Shown here piece by piece: positions 25,174-33,702 of a stretch of DNA of 64,000 bases. A program made the translations under genes and the position numbers. Position 1 is the first letter of the stretch; each line of letters begins with the position of its first letter. The DNA comes from JBGSUZ01 sp964404895 (GTDB lineage Bacteria > Bacillota > Clostridia > Peptostreptococcales > Acidaminobacteraceae): contig CAYOLV010000008.1 of the NCBI GenBank assembly GCA_964404895.1, positions 1 to 64,000 of the forward strand, in the 5' to 3' direction. The notes under the pieces were generated by a model. The model worked only from the letters and a program-made list of their open reading frames with translations. It had not been told where the DNA came from and did not search any database.

Positions 25174-26619
25174 ATGGCAAGAAATGATGAAGCATTTGTA
25201 AAAGAGATTACAAAAATGGAAGATGATTTTGCTCAGTGGTATACCGACGTCATCAGAAAGACAGACTTGGTGGACTATTCTCCCGTTAAAGGTTTTATGG
25301 TTATTAAGTCTTACGGTTATGCCCTTTGGGAAAATATCCAAGCTTATTTAGACAAAAAGTTCAAAGAGACAGGTCATAAAAATATGTACTTCCCACTCTT
25401 GATCCCAGAAAGTTTACTTAACAAGGAAAAAGAACACGTTGAAGGCTTTGCGCCAGAAGTGGCATGGGTGACTCATGGGGGCAAAGAAGAGTTGGCAGAG
25501 CGTCTATGCATCCGACCAACTTCTGAAACCATCATCTGCGAAATGTATTCCAGATGGCTTAAATCTTACAGAGAACTGCCATACCTAAACAACCAATGGT
25601 GTTCGGTCGTCAGATGGGAAAAATCCACCCGTCCTTTCCTCAGAACTTCTGAATTCTTATGGCAAGAGGGACATACCCTCCACGAAACCGCTGAAGAAGC
25701 CCAAGCAGAGACCCTTCAAATGTTAGAAATTTATAGAGAAATGGCAGAAAATCTTTTGGCAATCCCAATGGTGGCGGGTCAAAAAAGTGAAAAAGAAAAG
25801 TTTGCAGGGGCGCATGCGACTTATACCATCGAAGCCCTTATGCACGATGGTAAAGCTCTTCAATCAGGCACATCCCATAACTTGGCGCAACATTTCACAA
25901 AAGCTTTTGACATCACCTTCCTAGGCAGAACGGGAGAACTGGAAAATCCACACCACACATCTTGGGGCGTTTCCACAAGGTTGATTGGTGGCTTGATTAT
26001 GGTTCACGGCGACAATAGAGGACTTGTGTTGCCACCGAGAATAGCGCCGATACAGGTGGTCATCATCCCAATCGCACAGAACAAAGAAGGGGTTTTAGAC
26101 AAAGCCTATGAACTGAAAAAAGAGTTAGAGGCTAAAGGGCTTAGAGTTGAGCTGAACGATGACACCAACTACAGCCCTGGCTGGAAATTCAATGAATATG
26201 AAATGAAGGGCGTTCCAGTTCGCGTGGAGATTGGCCCTAAAGATATTGAGAAGAACCAAGCCATGGTAGGAAGAAGAGATAATCTGACAAAAGCCCCAAT
26301 CGCGCTAGACGGTTTTGGAGATAGTATTGTGACCTTATTAGATGATATTCATAACAACCTCTTGGAAAAAGCTAGAATTCACAGAGACGAAATGACCTTT
26401 ACTTTTGACACTTACGAAGAATTTGTGGAAAAAATGTCAACTCAAGCAGGCTTTGCTAAAGCTATGTGGTGTGGTGAGAGAGAATGTGAAGATAGAATTA
26501 AGGCAGACACAGCAGCCACTATCCGCTGTATGCCTTTTGAACAGGAACACTTGGGAGACACTTGCAACTTCTGCGGAAAGCCTGCAAAATCCATGGTATA
26601 TGTTGCGAAAGCTTACTAG
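25174..26619 (+). CDS. proS: Prolyl-tRNA synthetase (archaeal/eukaryote-type, short form)
   Basis: Class II aminoacyl-tRNA synthetase charging tRNA-Pro. The 481-residue size and lack of an editing insert identify the archaeal/eukaryote-like type found in some Clostridia rather than the ~570-residue bacterial type. Class II motif 2 is visible around RWEKSTRPFLRTSEFLWQEG. The C-terminal zinc domain has four Cys (CGERECE ... CNFCG) and ends in KAY. GAGGAGG sits just before ATG 25174; longer in-frame readings from 25012 overlap the T-box and are not credible. Expression is controlled by the T-box leader. Confidence 0.95.
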   Translation: MARNDEAFVKEITKMEDDFAQWYTDVIRKTDLVDYSPVKGFMVIKSYGYALWENIQAYLDKKFKETGHKNMYFPLLIPESLLNKEKEHVEGFAPEVAWVTHGGKEELAERLCIRPTSETIICEMYSRWLKSYRELPYLNNQWCSVVRWEKSTRPFLRTSEFLWQEGHTLHETAEEAQAETLQMLEIYREMAENLLAIPMVAGQKSEKEKFAGAHATYTIEALMHDGKALQSGTSHNLAQHFTKAFDITFLGRTGELENPHHTSWGVSTRLIGGLIMVHGDNRGLVLPPRIAPIQVVIIPIAQNKEGVLDKAYELKKELEAKGLRVELNDDTNYSPGWKFNEYEMKGVPVRVEIGPKDIEKNQAMVGRRDNLTKAPIALDGFGDSIVTLLDDIHNNLLEKARIHRDEMTFTFDTYEEFVEKMSTQAGFAKAMWCGERECEDRIKADTAATIRCMPFEQEHLGDTCNFCGKPAKSMVYVAKAY

Positions 26620-26696
26620 ACATGAGACAATATCCTCAGTAGCGTCATGCGTAACTGATTACCAAGGAGGCAAGAAGCATAATGAGGAGGCGTCCC

Positions 26697-26954
26697 ATGA
26701 GTGAAAACTATAAGTTTAACCAACATCTAAAATGCGAGTTCTTCCCGTGTCATAAAGTAGAAGATGAAAGCACCTTTAATTGTCTGTTTTGTTACTGTCC
26801 CCTATACCTTTTAAAGGAAGACTGCGGCGGCAATTTCAAATATGGAGACAGTGGCATCAAAGACTGTACCAATTGTTCGCTCCCTCACGGACCAAAGGGG
26901 TACGACCATATCATGAGCAAAATGGGAATGGTGATGGAACGAGGCAAAAAGTAG
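26697..26954 (+). CDS. Cysteine-rich small domain protein
   Basis: An 85-residue protein with nine or more cysteines arranged as CEFFPCH, CLFCYCPLY, DCGGN and DCTNCSLPH, the pattern of the 'cysteine-rich small domain' family, presumed metal-binding. The function is unknown; in other genomes the domain occurs near or fused to cobalamin and metal-related proteins. ATG 26697 is chosen since AGGAGG ends seven bases earlier. It lies 77 bp after proS and is followed by a terminator, so it is probably co-transcribed with proS. Confidence 0.85.
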   Translation: MSENYKFNQHLKCEFFPCHKVEDESTFNCLFCYCPLYLLKEDCGGNFKYGDSGIKDCTNCSLPHGPKGYDHIMSKMGMVMERGKK

Positions 26955-26977
26955 GTAAATTGATTTAAAATGAATAC

Positions 26978-27017
26978 AAAAAGCCGGCGGGATTCTTAGG
27001 AAACTGCCGGCTTTTTT
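26978..27017 (+). terminator. Rho-independent terminator
   Basis: A-run plus stem GCCGGC/GCCGGC (26983-26988/27006-27011) extended by A-T pairs and followed by six T residues; it ends the proS transcript. Confidence 0.88.
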
Positions 27018-27062
27018 GACAATATTAAACGATTGAAGGTACTATATAAAATATGCTATGAT
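27016..27062 (+). promoter_or_regulatory. Promoter region of gltX-cysS
   Basis: TTGACA at 27016-27021 with TACTAT at 27040-27045 (18-bp spacer), and TTGAAG at 27033-27038 with TATGAT at 27057-27062 (18-bp spacer). One or both probably drive gltX. I see no T-box between here and the gltX start. Confidence 0.55.
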
Positions 27063-27135
27063 AAAGTGATATATATGTTTGTAAATCAACAACAGAAATT
27101 CATGAGCCTTGTGCTATTAAATAGGAGGAAATTAA

Positions 27136-28617
27136 ATGTCAGTTAGAGTAAGATTTGCACCAAGCCCTACGGGTTTTGTTCACATTGGTAGTTTAAGAAC
27201 GGCTCTTTACAACTACTTATATGCCATGAAAAACCAGGGGCAATACATTCTCAGAGTTGAGGACACAGACAGAACCAGATTGGTAGAAGGCGCTGTTGAA
27301 GGCATGTTAGATGCCATGAAATGGGCTGGAGTCAATCATGTGGAAGGACCGTTTCTAAACGAAAAAGGCGAGGTCGTCCAAATGGGAGATTGCGGACCTT
27401 ATGTTCAATCCGAGAGATTGGAAATATATGGCAAATACGCAGAAGAGCTACTGGAATCTGGAAAGGCTTATTATTGTTTCTGCGACAAAGAACGCATGGA
27501 AAAAGTCAGAGAAGCTCAAAAAGCTGAGGGCCAGACCGCTAAATACGATGGACATTGTCGTCACATCTCTTTAGAAGATGCCAGAAAAAGAGTGGCAGCA
27601 GGAGAGCCCCATGTGGTTCGACTCAGACTCCCAGAAAATAGAGATATCACATTCGAAGATGCCGTACGTGGCGTTGTTACTTTTAACACAGATGAGTTGG
27701 ACGATCAAGTCCTCATGAAACAAGACGGGTTCCCAACCTATCACATGGCCGTTATTGTAGATGATCATCTTATGAAAATCACACACGTTATCCGTGGAGA
27801 AGAATGGTTATCTTCAACACCGAAGCACGTGTACTTATATGAAGCCTTTGGCTGGGAAGCACCACAATTTGTTCACCTGCCAAATATCCTTAACATTGAA
27901 AAGAAGAAACTTTCAAAGCGTCATGGGGATGTAGCTGTTGAAGACTTTAAACGCAAGGGGTACTTGCCTGAAGCTTTAATTAACTACGTTGCGCTAGTGG
28001 GCTGGAGTCCAGAAGACAACAGTGAAAAAATGACAATGGCTGAAATGATTGAGAAGTTCTCTTTAGACAGAGTTTCAAAATCAGGCGGTGTCTTTGACGT
28101 AAACAAACTCAATTGGATGAACGGCCTTTACATCAAAGAAATGGATTTGGATGCCTTAACAGAACTCTGTATCCCTTATTTTGTGGAAAAAGGTTATGTT
28201 CTTGAAAATGAGATTGAAGAAAAAAGAGAGTTTATGAAGACCATCACGAAACTTTCTCAAGACAGCATGAACTACCTTGCAGAAGTGACGAATTTAGTAC
28301 CTATGTTTGTAGGCGATACTGTTGAACCAGAAAACGAAGAGACCCTTGAAATGTTAAAAATTGAAGAAGCACCGGTGGTCATCAGCTGTTTTAAAACTCT
28401 GGTTGAAGCTACAGAAGTAGTGGATCAGGCCTTTGCAAGCACCGTCATGAAAGCCATTCAAAAAGAAACGGGCGTCAAAGGGAAAAATCTCTTTATGCCT
28501 GTTAGAGCGGCTATTTCAGGCCAACTTCACGGACCTGACCTTGTGGCAATCATCGAACTTTTAGGCAAGGATCTTTTGATCAAACGCCTTGAGCATACTT
28601 TAAAAACAATCGGATAA
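27136..28617 (+). CDS. gltX: Glutamyl-tRNA synthetase
   Basis: Class I aminoacyl-tRNA synthetase for Glu, possibly also Gln as in many Firmicutes that use GatCAB. HIGH-type motif PSPTGFVHIGSLRTA near residue 10 and KMSKS-equivalent KKLSKRHGD near residue 257 are visible. 493 residues, normal length. AGGAGG before ATG 27136 sets the start. cysS begins 33 bp downstream with its own AACGGAGGAGG site; the gltX-cysS pair is conserved in Firmicutes. Confidence 0.96.
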   Translation: MSVRVRFAPSPTGFVHIGSLRTALYNYLYAMKNQGQYILRVEDTDRTRLVEGAVEGMLDAMKWAGVNHVEGPFLNEKGEVVQMGDCGPYVQSERLEIYGKYAEELLESGKAYYCFCDKERMEKVREAQKAEGQTAKYDGHCRHISLEDARKRVAAGEPHVVRLRLPENRDITFEDAVRGVVTFNTDELDDQVLMKQDGFPTYHMAVIVDDHLMKITHVIRGEEWLSSTPKHVYLYEAFGWEAPQFVHLPNILNIEKKKLSKRHGDVAVEDFKRKGYLPEALINYVALVGWSPEDNSEKMTMAEMIEKFSLDRVSKSGGVFDVNKLNWMNGLYIKEMDLDALTELCIPYFVEKGYVLENEIEEKREFMKTITKLSQDSMNYLAEVTNLVPMFVGDTVEPENEETLEMLKIEEAPVVISCFKTLVEATEVVDQAFASTVMKAIQKETGVKGKNLFMPVRAAISGQLHGPDLVAIIELLGKDLLIKRLEHTLKTIG

Positions 28618-28650
28618 TCCGAATTTTGACTCAACGGAGGAGGGAATCGT

Positions 28651-30051
28651 ATGAAAATTTACAACAGCCTTACCCGCAAAAAAGAAGAATTTCAGACCAT
28701 CGAGCCTAACAAAGTGAGAATGTATGTCTGCGGCCCAACGGTCTATAACTTTTTCCATATCGGCAACGCAAGGCCTTTCACAGTCTTTGATACTTTCAGA
28801 AGATACTTGGAATACAGAGGTTATGAAGTGAAGTACATCCAAAACTTCACTGATGTAGATGATAAAATCATCAATCGTGCCAACGAAGAAAAATTAGACA
28901 GCTTAGAAGTCAGCGAAAAATATATTGCAGAGTACTTTAAGGATGCAGATGCCCTAGGTATTCACCGTGCAACGGTACACCCTAAAGTAACAGACACCAT
29001 TGAAGAAATTATTGCGTTTATCGAAGTTTTAGTACAAAAAGGCTACGCTTATGCCTCTCATGGCGATGTCTATTTTGATACAAAGAGTTTTGAAACATAT
29101 GGCAAACTTTCCAAGCAGAACTTGGAAGACCTTGAAATGGGCGCAAGAATTGAAGTCAATGACCAAAAGAAACACCCAATGGACTTTGTTCTATGGAAAG
29201 CTAAAAAGCCAGGGGAGCCTTCATGGGTTTCTCCGTGGGGAGAAGGTCGTCCAGGGTGGCATATCGAATGTTCTGTCATGAGTACTAAGTACCTAGGCGA
29301 AACCATTGACATCCATTGCGGCGGTCAAGATTTGATGTTCCCTCATCATGAAAATGAAATCGCTCAATCTGAGGCTTACTCGGGCAAGACTTTTTCAAAT
29401 TATTGGATGCACAACGGGTATATCAACATCAACAATGAAAAAATGTCCAAGTCTAAAAATAACTTCTTTACTGTTAGAGAAATACTTGAAGATTTTGACG
29501 GCGAAGTTCTGAGAATGTTTATTCTTCAAGCCCACTACAGAAACCCTATCAATTTCAGCAGAGACTTGATTGAGGCATCAGCAAATGGTCTTGAAAGACT
29601 TTATAATGCTAAAGAAAATTTGGAGTATCATATAGATTTAGCACAGGAGAGAGCATTGACATCGGAAGAAGAAATGGCCCTTGCAGGTCTTTCTAAATAC
29701 AGAGAGCGCTTTATTGAAGCCATGGACGACGATGTCAATACTGCAGATGCTATTGCTGCGATTTTTGAATTGGTCAGAGAAATCAATACCCATGTTAAAC
29801 CTGAAACTGCCCTAGAATACCTTCAAAAGGCACATGACCTTTTAATTGAACTTACGGCTGTTTTAGGCATTCTTGCGAAAACAAAAGGCAGTTTAGACGA
29901 TGAAATTGAAGCTTTGATTGCAGAGCGCCAAGAAGCGAGAAAAGCTAAAAACTTTGGGAGATCAGACGAGATTAGAGATCTTCTCAAAGAAAAGAACGTG
30001 ATTTTGGAAGATACACCGCAAGGGGTCAAATGGTCCTACGCAAAAAAATAA
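28651..30051 (+). CDS. cysS: Cysteinyl-tRNA synthetase
   Basis: Class I synthetase for Cys. Zinc ligands are Cys 27/28 in MYVCGPTVYN, the Cys in WHIECSVM and the His-Glu in PHHENEIAQSE. HIGH-type motif HIGNARPF and KMSKSKNN are present. 466 residues, typical length. GGAGGAGG lies ten bases before ATG 28651. It is followed 17 bp later by mrnC. Confidence 0.96.
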   Translation: MKIYNSLTRKKEEFQTIEPNKVRMYVCGPTVYNFFHIGNARPFTVFDTFRRYLEYRGYEVKYIQNFTDVDDKIINRANEEKLDSLEVSEKYIAEYFKDADALGIHRATVHPKVTDTIEEIIAFIEVLVQKGYAYASHGDVYFDTKSFETYGKLSKQNLEDLEMGARIEVNDQKKHPMDFVLWKAKKPGEPSWVSPWGEGRPGWHIECSVMSTKYLGETIDIHCGGQDLMFPHHENEIAQSEAYSGKTFSNYWMHNGYININNEKMSKSKNNFFTVREILEDFDGEVLRMFILQAHYRNPINFSRDLIEASANGLERLYNAKENLEYHIDLAQERALTSEEEMALAGLSKYRERFIEAMDDDVNTADAIAAIFELVREINTHVKPETALEYLQKAHDLLIELTAVLGILAKTKGSLDDEIEALIAERQEARKAKNFGRSDEIRDLLKEKNVILEDTPQGVKWSYAKK

Positions 30052-30068
30052 CGAGGTGATGGCTTCTT

Positions 30069-30545
30069 TTGAATGAATTGTGTAAAGCACTGCTGAAAAC
30101 AATGAATGTACCTGAAGTGGATGAGGCAAAACTCCGCATGATGAATCCTCTGGCGCTGGCCTATATTGGGGACGGCGTACACGAAATCATGGTCAGGACT
30201 TACGTTATCTCAAAATATAAAGGAACGGTTAATCAACTCAATCAAAGAGTGGTTAAAATGATTAAGGCGACGGCTCAGGCAAAAGTTGTCAGAGATCTCC
30301 AAGATCAACTGACAGAAGAAGAACTGGCGATAGTCAAAAGAGGTCGAAATCAAAAAAGTGCGACGGTACCGAAGAATACCTCTGTCGGAGAATATCGACA
30401 AGCTTCAGGGTTTGAGGCTTTGCTAGGCTGGCTCTTTCTGACAGGAAAAGAAGAACGCTTGGTAGAAATTATTGCCAAAGCCGTAGAGATTGGCGAAATG
30501 GAGTTACAAGGATCTAAAATGCCAAAAGAACAACCTTACGAATAA
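30069..30545 (+). CDS. mrnC: Mini-ribonuclease III
   Basis: RNase III-like nuclease without a dsRNA-binding domain, which trims 23S rRNA precursor ends in Bacillus. The 158-residue protein has the catalytic AYIGDGVHEI segment (~31-40) and the second acidic helix FEALLGWL (~118-125). The start is TTG 30069, placed ten bases after GAGGTGAT; no better in-frame ATG precedes the conserved MNPLALAYIGD. It sits in the conserved cysS-mrnC-thyX-rlmB block and is followed by a terminator. Confidence 0.9.
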   Translation: MNELCKALLKTMNVPEVDEAKLRMMNPLALAYIGDGVHEIMVRTYVISKYKGTVNQLNQRVVKMIKATAQAKVVRDLQDQLTEEELAIVKRGRNQKSATVPKNTSVGEYRQASGFEALLGWLFLTGKEERLVEIIAKAVEIGEMELQGSKMPKEQPYE

Positions 30546-30549
30546 TGTG

Positions 30550-30583
30550 AAACTGCTCCGTGCAATATGCTGGAGCAGTTTTT
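30550..30583 (+). terminator. Rho-independent terminator
   Basis: A perfect 10-bp stem AAACTGCTCC/GGAGCAGTTT (30550-30559/30572-30581) followed by T residues, four bases after the mrnC stop. It precedes the thyX ribosome site, so thyX probably depends on readthrough or a promoter not recognised here. Confidence 0.8.
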
Positions 30584-30608
30584 ATCAATGAATAGAGGAG
30601 GCGTGATT

Positions 30609-31367
30609 GTGAAAGTTGAAATGATTGCACATACCCCTGAGCCAGAAAAATTGGTAGCGGCGGCAGCTAAACTGTGCTACTCCAAGACGGGCGTTTCTGG
30701 ACTGATGGAGCGTTTGACAGAAGATCAAACCAAAAGTTTCCTTAATAAATTAGTCGAATTGGGTCATGATTCCCCTCTTGAACATATGAGTTTTACATTC
30801 GCTATTGAAGGTGTCAGCCGAGTCCTTACCCATCAGTTAGTCAGACATAGAATGGCATCTTATTCACAACAATCACAGCGATACGTCAAATTGGATCAGT
30901 TTGAATTTGTAGTTCCGCCTGCAATCGAAGCCAACGAGGAAGCACTCTTGCTCTTTAATGACACCATGGCCAACGATCAGAAAGCCTATGATGAACTGGT
31001 AGAAATTCTTTCTGCTTCCCATCTAAAAACCCTCATTGCGGCGGGGACAGATGAGAAAAAAGCCAAGCAGCAAGCTGAAAAAATGGCGATTGAAGATGCC
31101 AGGTATGTATTCCCAAATGCCTGTGAAACAAAGATTGTCATGACCATGAACGCGCGGAGCCTTATCAACTTCTTTGAACACAGGTGTTGCCAAAGAGCCC
31201 AGTGGGAAATTAGAGATTTAGCGGACGGTATGTTAAAGGAAGTCAAACGCGTAGCGCCGACAATATTTAAAACAGCTGGTCCAAAGTGTTTGAACGGACC
31301 TTGTCCGGAAGGGGTTATGACCTGCGGTAAAGTGGTTCAAATCAGAAAGAAATACGGAGACCTATAA
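30609..31367 (+). CDS. thyX: FAD-dependent thymidylate synthase
   Basis: Converts dUMP to dTMP using methylenetetrahydrofolate, NADPH and FAD, the flavin-dependent alternative to ThyA. The signature RHR-x7-S is present as RHRMASYSQQS, with Ser where the stricter RHRxxSxNxxS pattern has Asn. GTG 30609 is chosen because GAGGAGG ends at 30601; the reading from 30567 starts inside the terminator. About 252 residues. It fits an anaerobe relying on flavin-dependent thymidylate synthesis together with a class II ribonucleotide reductase. Confidence 0.93.
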   Translation: MKVEMIAHTPEPEKLVAAAAKLCYSKTGVSGLMERLTEDQTKSFLNKLVELGHDSPLEHMSFTFAIEGVSRVLTHQLVRHRMASYSQQSQRYVKLDQFEFVVPPAIEANEEALLLFNDTMANDQKAYDELVEILSASHLKTLIAAGTDEKKAKQQAEKMAIEDARYVFPNACETKIVMTMNARSLINFFEHRCCQRAQWEIRDLADGMLKEVKRVAPTIFKTAGPKCLNGPCPEGVMTCGKVVQIRKKYGDL

Positions 31368-31434
31368 ACAAAACAACAACCGCTACAAATTCAGTATATT
31401 TATAATAGTAAGAAAATTAATTTATGGAGGGTAT

Positions 31435-32196
31435 ATGAACGAGAATACAGAAAGTAAAAACAGTGATATTTTAGAAGGTAGAAATCCAGTACTTGAAGCC
31501 CTTAAGTCGGGAAGAGAGATTAATAAAATATTAGTAGCAAACGGCGCGACAGAGGGCTCGGTTAAGCAAATATTGGGCATGGCAAAAGATATGGGCATCA
31601 TTGTTCAAAAAGTTGAAAGATCAAAGCTGGACAGCATTTCTGAGTCAGACAATCACCAAGGGGTCATCGCCTATGTAGCAGCTTATAATTATACGGAATT
31701 AGACGATGTCTTGGCAAAGGTAGAGGCCGAAGGCAGAGATCCCTTTATCGTCATCTGTGATGAAATCAACGATCCGCACAATTTAGGCTCTATCATCAGA
31801 ACGGCTAACGCGGTAGGTGCTGATTGCGTTATTATTCCTAAGCGGAGAAGTGTAGGCATAACAGCAGTTGTTGCCAAGACCAGTGCTGGGGCAATTGAAT
31901 ATGTGCCGGTATGTCGTGTAAGCAATTTGAATCAGACCATCGCCAAGTTAAAAGAAAGAGGCATATGGGTTGCGGCTGCAGATATGGATGGCACTTCAGA
32001 ACACTTCAAAGCGGACTTAAAAGGTAAAATGGCTATTGTAGTGGGCAGCGAAGGTGAAGGCATCAGCAGATTGGTCAAAGAAAACTGCGATTTCGTGGTT
32101 AAAATCCCGATGAAGGGTGCTGTGACTTCTTTAAATGCTTCTGTGGCAGCGGCAATTTTGATGTACGAGGTCTTCAGACAAAGATATGAAGGGTAA
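31435..32196 (+). CDS. rlmB: 23S rRNA (guanosine-2'-O-)-methyltransferase RlmB (TrmH/SpoU family)
   Basis: SAM-dependent 2'-O-ribose methyltransferase of the SPOUT class. An N-terminal substrate-binding domain beginning EGRNPVLEALKSGREI is followed by the SPOUT knot motifs NDPHNLGSIIRTA, IVVGSEGEGIS and the terminal MKGAVTSLNASVAAAILMYE. TATGGAGGG lies just before ATG 31435. The end overlaps yacP by 11 bp. Confidence 0.92.
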   Translation: MNENTESKNSDILEGRNPVLEALKSGREINKILVANGATEGSVKQILGMAKDMGIIVQKVERSKLDSISESDNHQGVIAYVAAYNYTELDDVLAKVEAEGRDPFIVICDEINDPHNLGSIIRTANAVGADCVIIPKRRSVGITAVVAKTSAGAIEYVPVCRVSNLNQTIAKLKERGIWVAAADMDGTSEHFKADLKGKMAIVVGSEGEGISRLVKENCDFVVKIPMKGAVTSLNASVAAAILMYEVFRQRYEG

Positions 32197-32728
32197 ACGA
32201 ACACTTCACAAATACCGTTATTTGTTTATTGATGGTTATAATTACCTGAACGCCATCGGAAATTTCGACGGTAAAACCATGGGAGCCCTTGAAGAAGGAC
32301 GCCGAAAATTAGTGGATTCCTTAGTGGAATATCAGGTTTACTCAGGCGAAAAAATCATATTGGTTTTTGATGCCTACACGGTTAAAGGCAATTTAGCCAA
32401 GATTGAAATGCATCATGAAATCAAAGTGGTTTTCACCAAAGAGTTCCAAACAGCGGATTCCTACATTGAAATTGAAGTTGAGCAGCTTGCGAAAGACCCT
32501 AAAAACCTTGTCAGAGTTGTGACGTCGGACTGGGCAGAACAACAAGTTGTCATGGGAAGTGGCGCTGTGAGGCTGTCTCCTAGAGAATTTTCCTGGGAAC
32601 TTGACAAGATGAAAAATCAGATTAAAAAGGACTATATTGAAGGCCCGAAACAGCGAACGCAAATTGAGGAGAGTTTATCACCCAAAGCACTTGAAGCCCT
32701 TGAAAAATGGAGAAAAGAGAACTCATAA
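32186..32728 (+). CDS. yacP: NYN-domain ribonuclease-like protein (YacP/Rae1)
   Basis: A 180-residue NYN (PIN-like) domain protein. The conserved acidic residues are visible in LFIDGYNYLNAIG, VFDAYTV, ADSYIEIEVEQL and VVTSDWAEQ. The Bacillus homologue Rae1 cleaves mRNA in the ribosomal A site. It overlaps rlmB, with AAGATATGAAGGG as a modest ribosome site, so coupled translation is likely; sigH follows with its own promoter. Confidence 0.9.
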   Translation: MKGKRTLHKYRYLFIDGYNYLNAIGNFDGKTMGALEEGRRKLVDSLVEYQVYSGEKIILVFDAYTVKGNLAKIEMHHEIKVVFTKEFQTADSYIEIEVEQLAKDPKNLVRVVTSDWAEQQVVMGSGAVRLSPREFSWELDKMKNQIKKDYIEGPKQRTQIEESLSPKALEALEKWRKENS

Positions 32729-32744
32729 CCAAACGTATATGGAC

Positions 32745-32774
32745 TTGACGTATTTTGTCAATTTCATATATAAT
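32745..32774 (+). promoter_or_regulatory. Promoter of sigH
   Basis: TTGACG (32745-32750), 18-bp spacer, TATAAT (32769-32774), 40 bases before the sigH start. Confidence 0.72.
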
Positions 32775-32814
32775 AGGCATATGTGAGGGTCGCGCTAGGC
32801 GGGGAGGAAGTCTC

Positions 32815-33459
32815 ATGGAGTTTTACGCACAGCAAGGAGAAAATCCCGTCGTGGATGAATACAACGAAGAAGAAGTTGTTGCTCTTGCCAGAAATGGCGA
32901 CGCTAAAGCGCAGGAATTTTTGATCAAAAAATACAAGAATTTCGTTAGAGGCAAAGCTAGGTCCTATTTTTTAATAGGTGCAGATCGAGAAGACATCATT
33001 CAAGAAGGGATGATTGGCCTTTTTAAGGCCATCAGAGACTATCGCCCAGATCGAATTGCATCTTTTAAAGCATTTGCAGAACTCTGCATTACGAGACAAA
33101 TGATTACTGCTATTAAAACAGCAACAAGGCAAAAGCACATTCCCCTCAATTCGTACATATCATTAAATAAACCCATGTATGACGAGGACTCCGAAAGAAC
33201 ACTTTTAGATGTGGTTTCGGGCAGAGTGGTTTCAAATCCCGAAGAACTGGTGATTTCTAGGGAAGAGTTCGACAGTATGGAAGCGACGATCAGTGAGGTA
33301 CTCAGCGACTTAGAATTGCAAGTTTTGACCTATTATTTAGATGGCAAATCTTATCAAGAAATCGCAGAAAATCTTGACAGACACGTTAAATCCATAGATA
33401 ATGCATTACAGAGGGTTAAACGAAAACTTGAAAAATCTCTTCAAGAACGTTGCTCATAG
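32815..33459 (+). CDS. sigH: RNA polymerase sigma-H factor
   Basis: Sigma-70-family factor that in spore formers drives early-stationary and sporulation genes. 214 residues: region 2 (AQEFLIKKYKNFVRGKARSYF, then DREDIIQEGMIGLFKAIRDY) and region 4 (LSDLELQVLTYYLDGKSYQEIAENLDRHVKSIDNALQRVKRKL). GGGGAGG seven bases before ATG 32815 defines the start. The position after yacP and before the tuf/rpmG-secE-nusG cluster is the standard Firmicute context. Presence of sigH suggests but does not prove sporulation. Confidence 0.94.
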   Translation: MEFYAQQGENPVVDEYNEEEVVALARNGDAKAQEFLIKKYKNFVRGKARSYFLIGADREDIIQEGMIGLFKAIRDYRPDRIASFKAFAELCITRQMITAIKTATRQKHIPLNSYISLNKPMYDEDSERTLLDVVSGRVVSNPEELVISREEFDSMEATISEVLSDLELQVLTYYLDGKSYQEIAENLDRHVKSIDNALQRVKRKLEKSLQERCS

Positions 33460-33559
33460 TGGTATAATAACCATGCGTATTTCATATCCAATGTTGCGAT
33501 TCAGAATTGACAGGTAATACAAGATGTCGGCGACTAGCAACTTTAGCGGTTCATAATGT

Positions 33560-33636
33560 GCCTATGTAGCTCAGTAGGTTAGAGTGTCGCCTTGGTAAGG
33601 CGGAGGTCGGCGGTTCGAATCCGCTCATAGGCTCCA
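33560..33636 (+). tRNA. trnT: tRNA-Thr (anticodon GGT)
   Basis: A complete cloverleaf: acceptor strands GCCTATG (33560-33566) and CATAGGC (33626-33632), anticodon loop TTGGTAA with anticodon GGT, T-arm with GTTCGAATC, and an encoded CCA end. A TATAAT at 33463-33468, just after sigH, is a possible -10. No terminator lies between the tRNA and tuf, so the two are probably co-transcribed, as in the thrT-tufB arrangement known from other bacteria. Confidence 0.95.
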
Positions 33637-33702
33637 ACACAATTTTGGCATAGCCGCTAAATTGGATAGAACATATCTAATTTGACAAGGAGGAATAGAA
33701 AA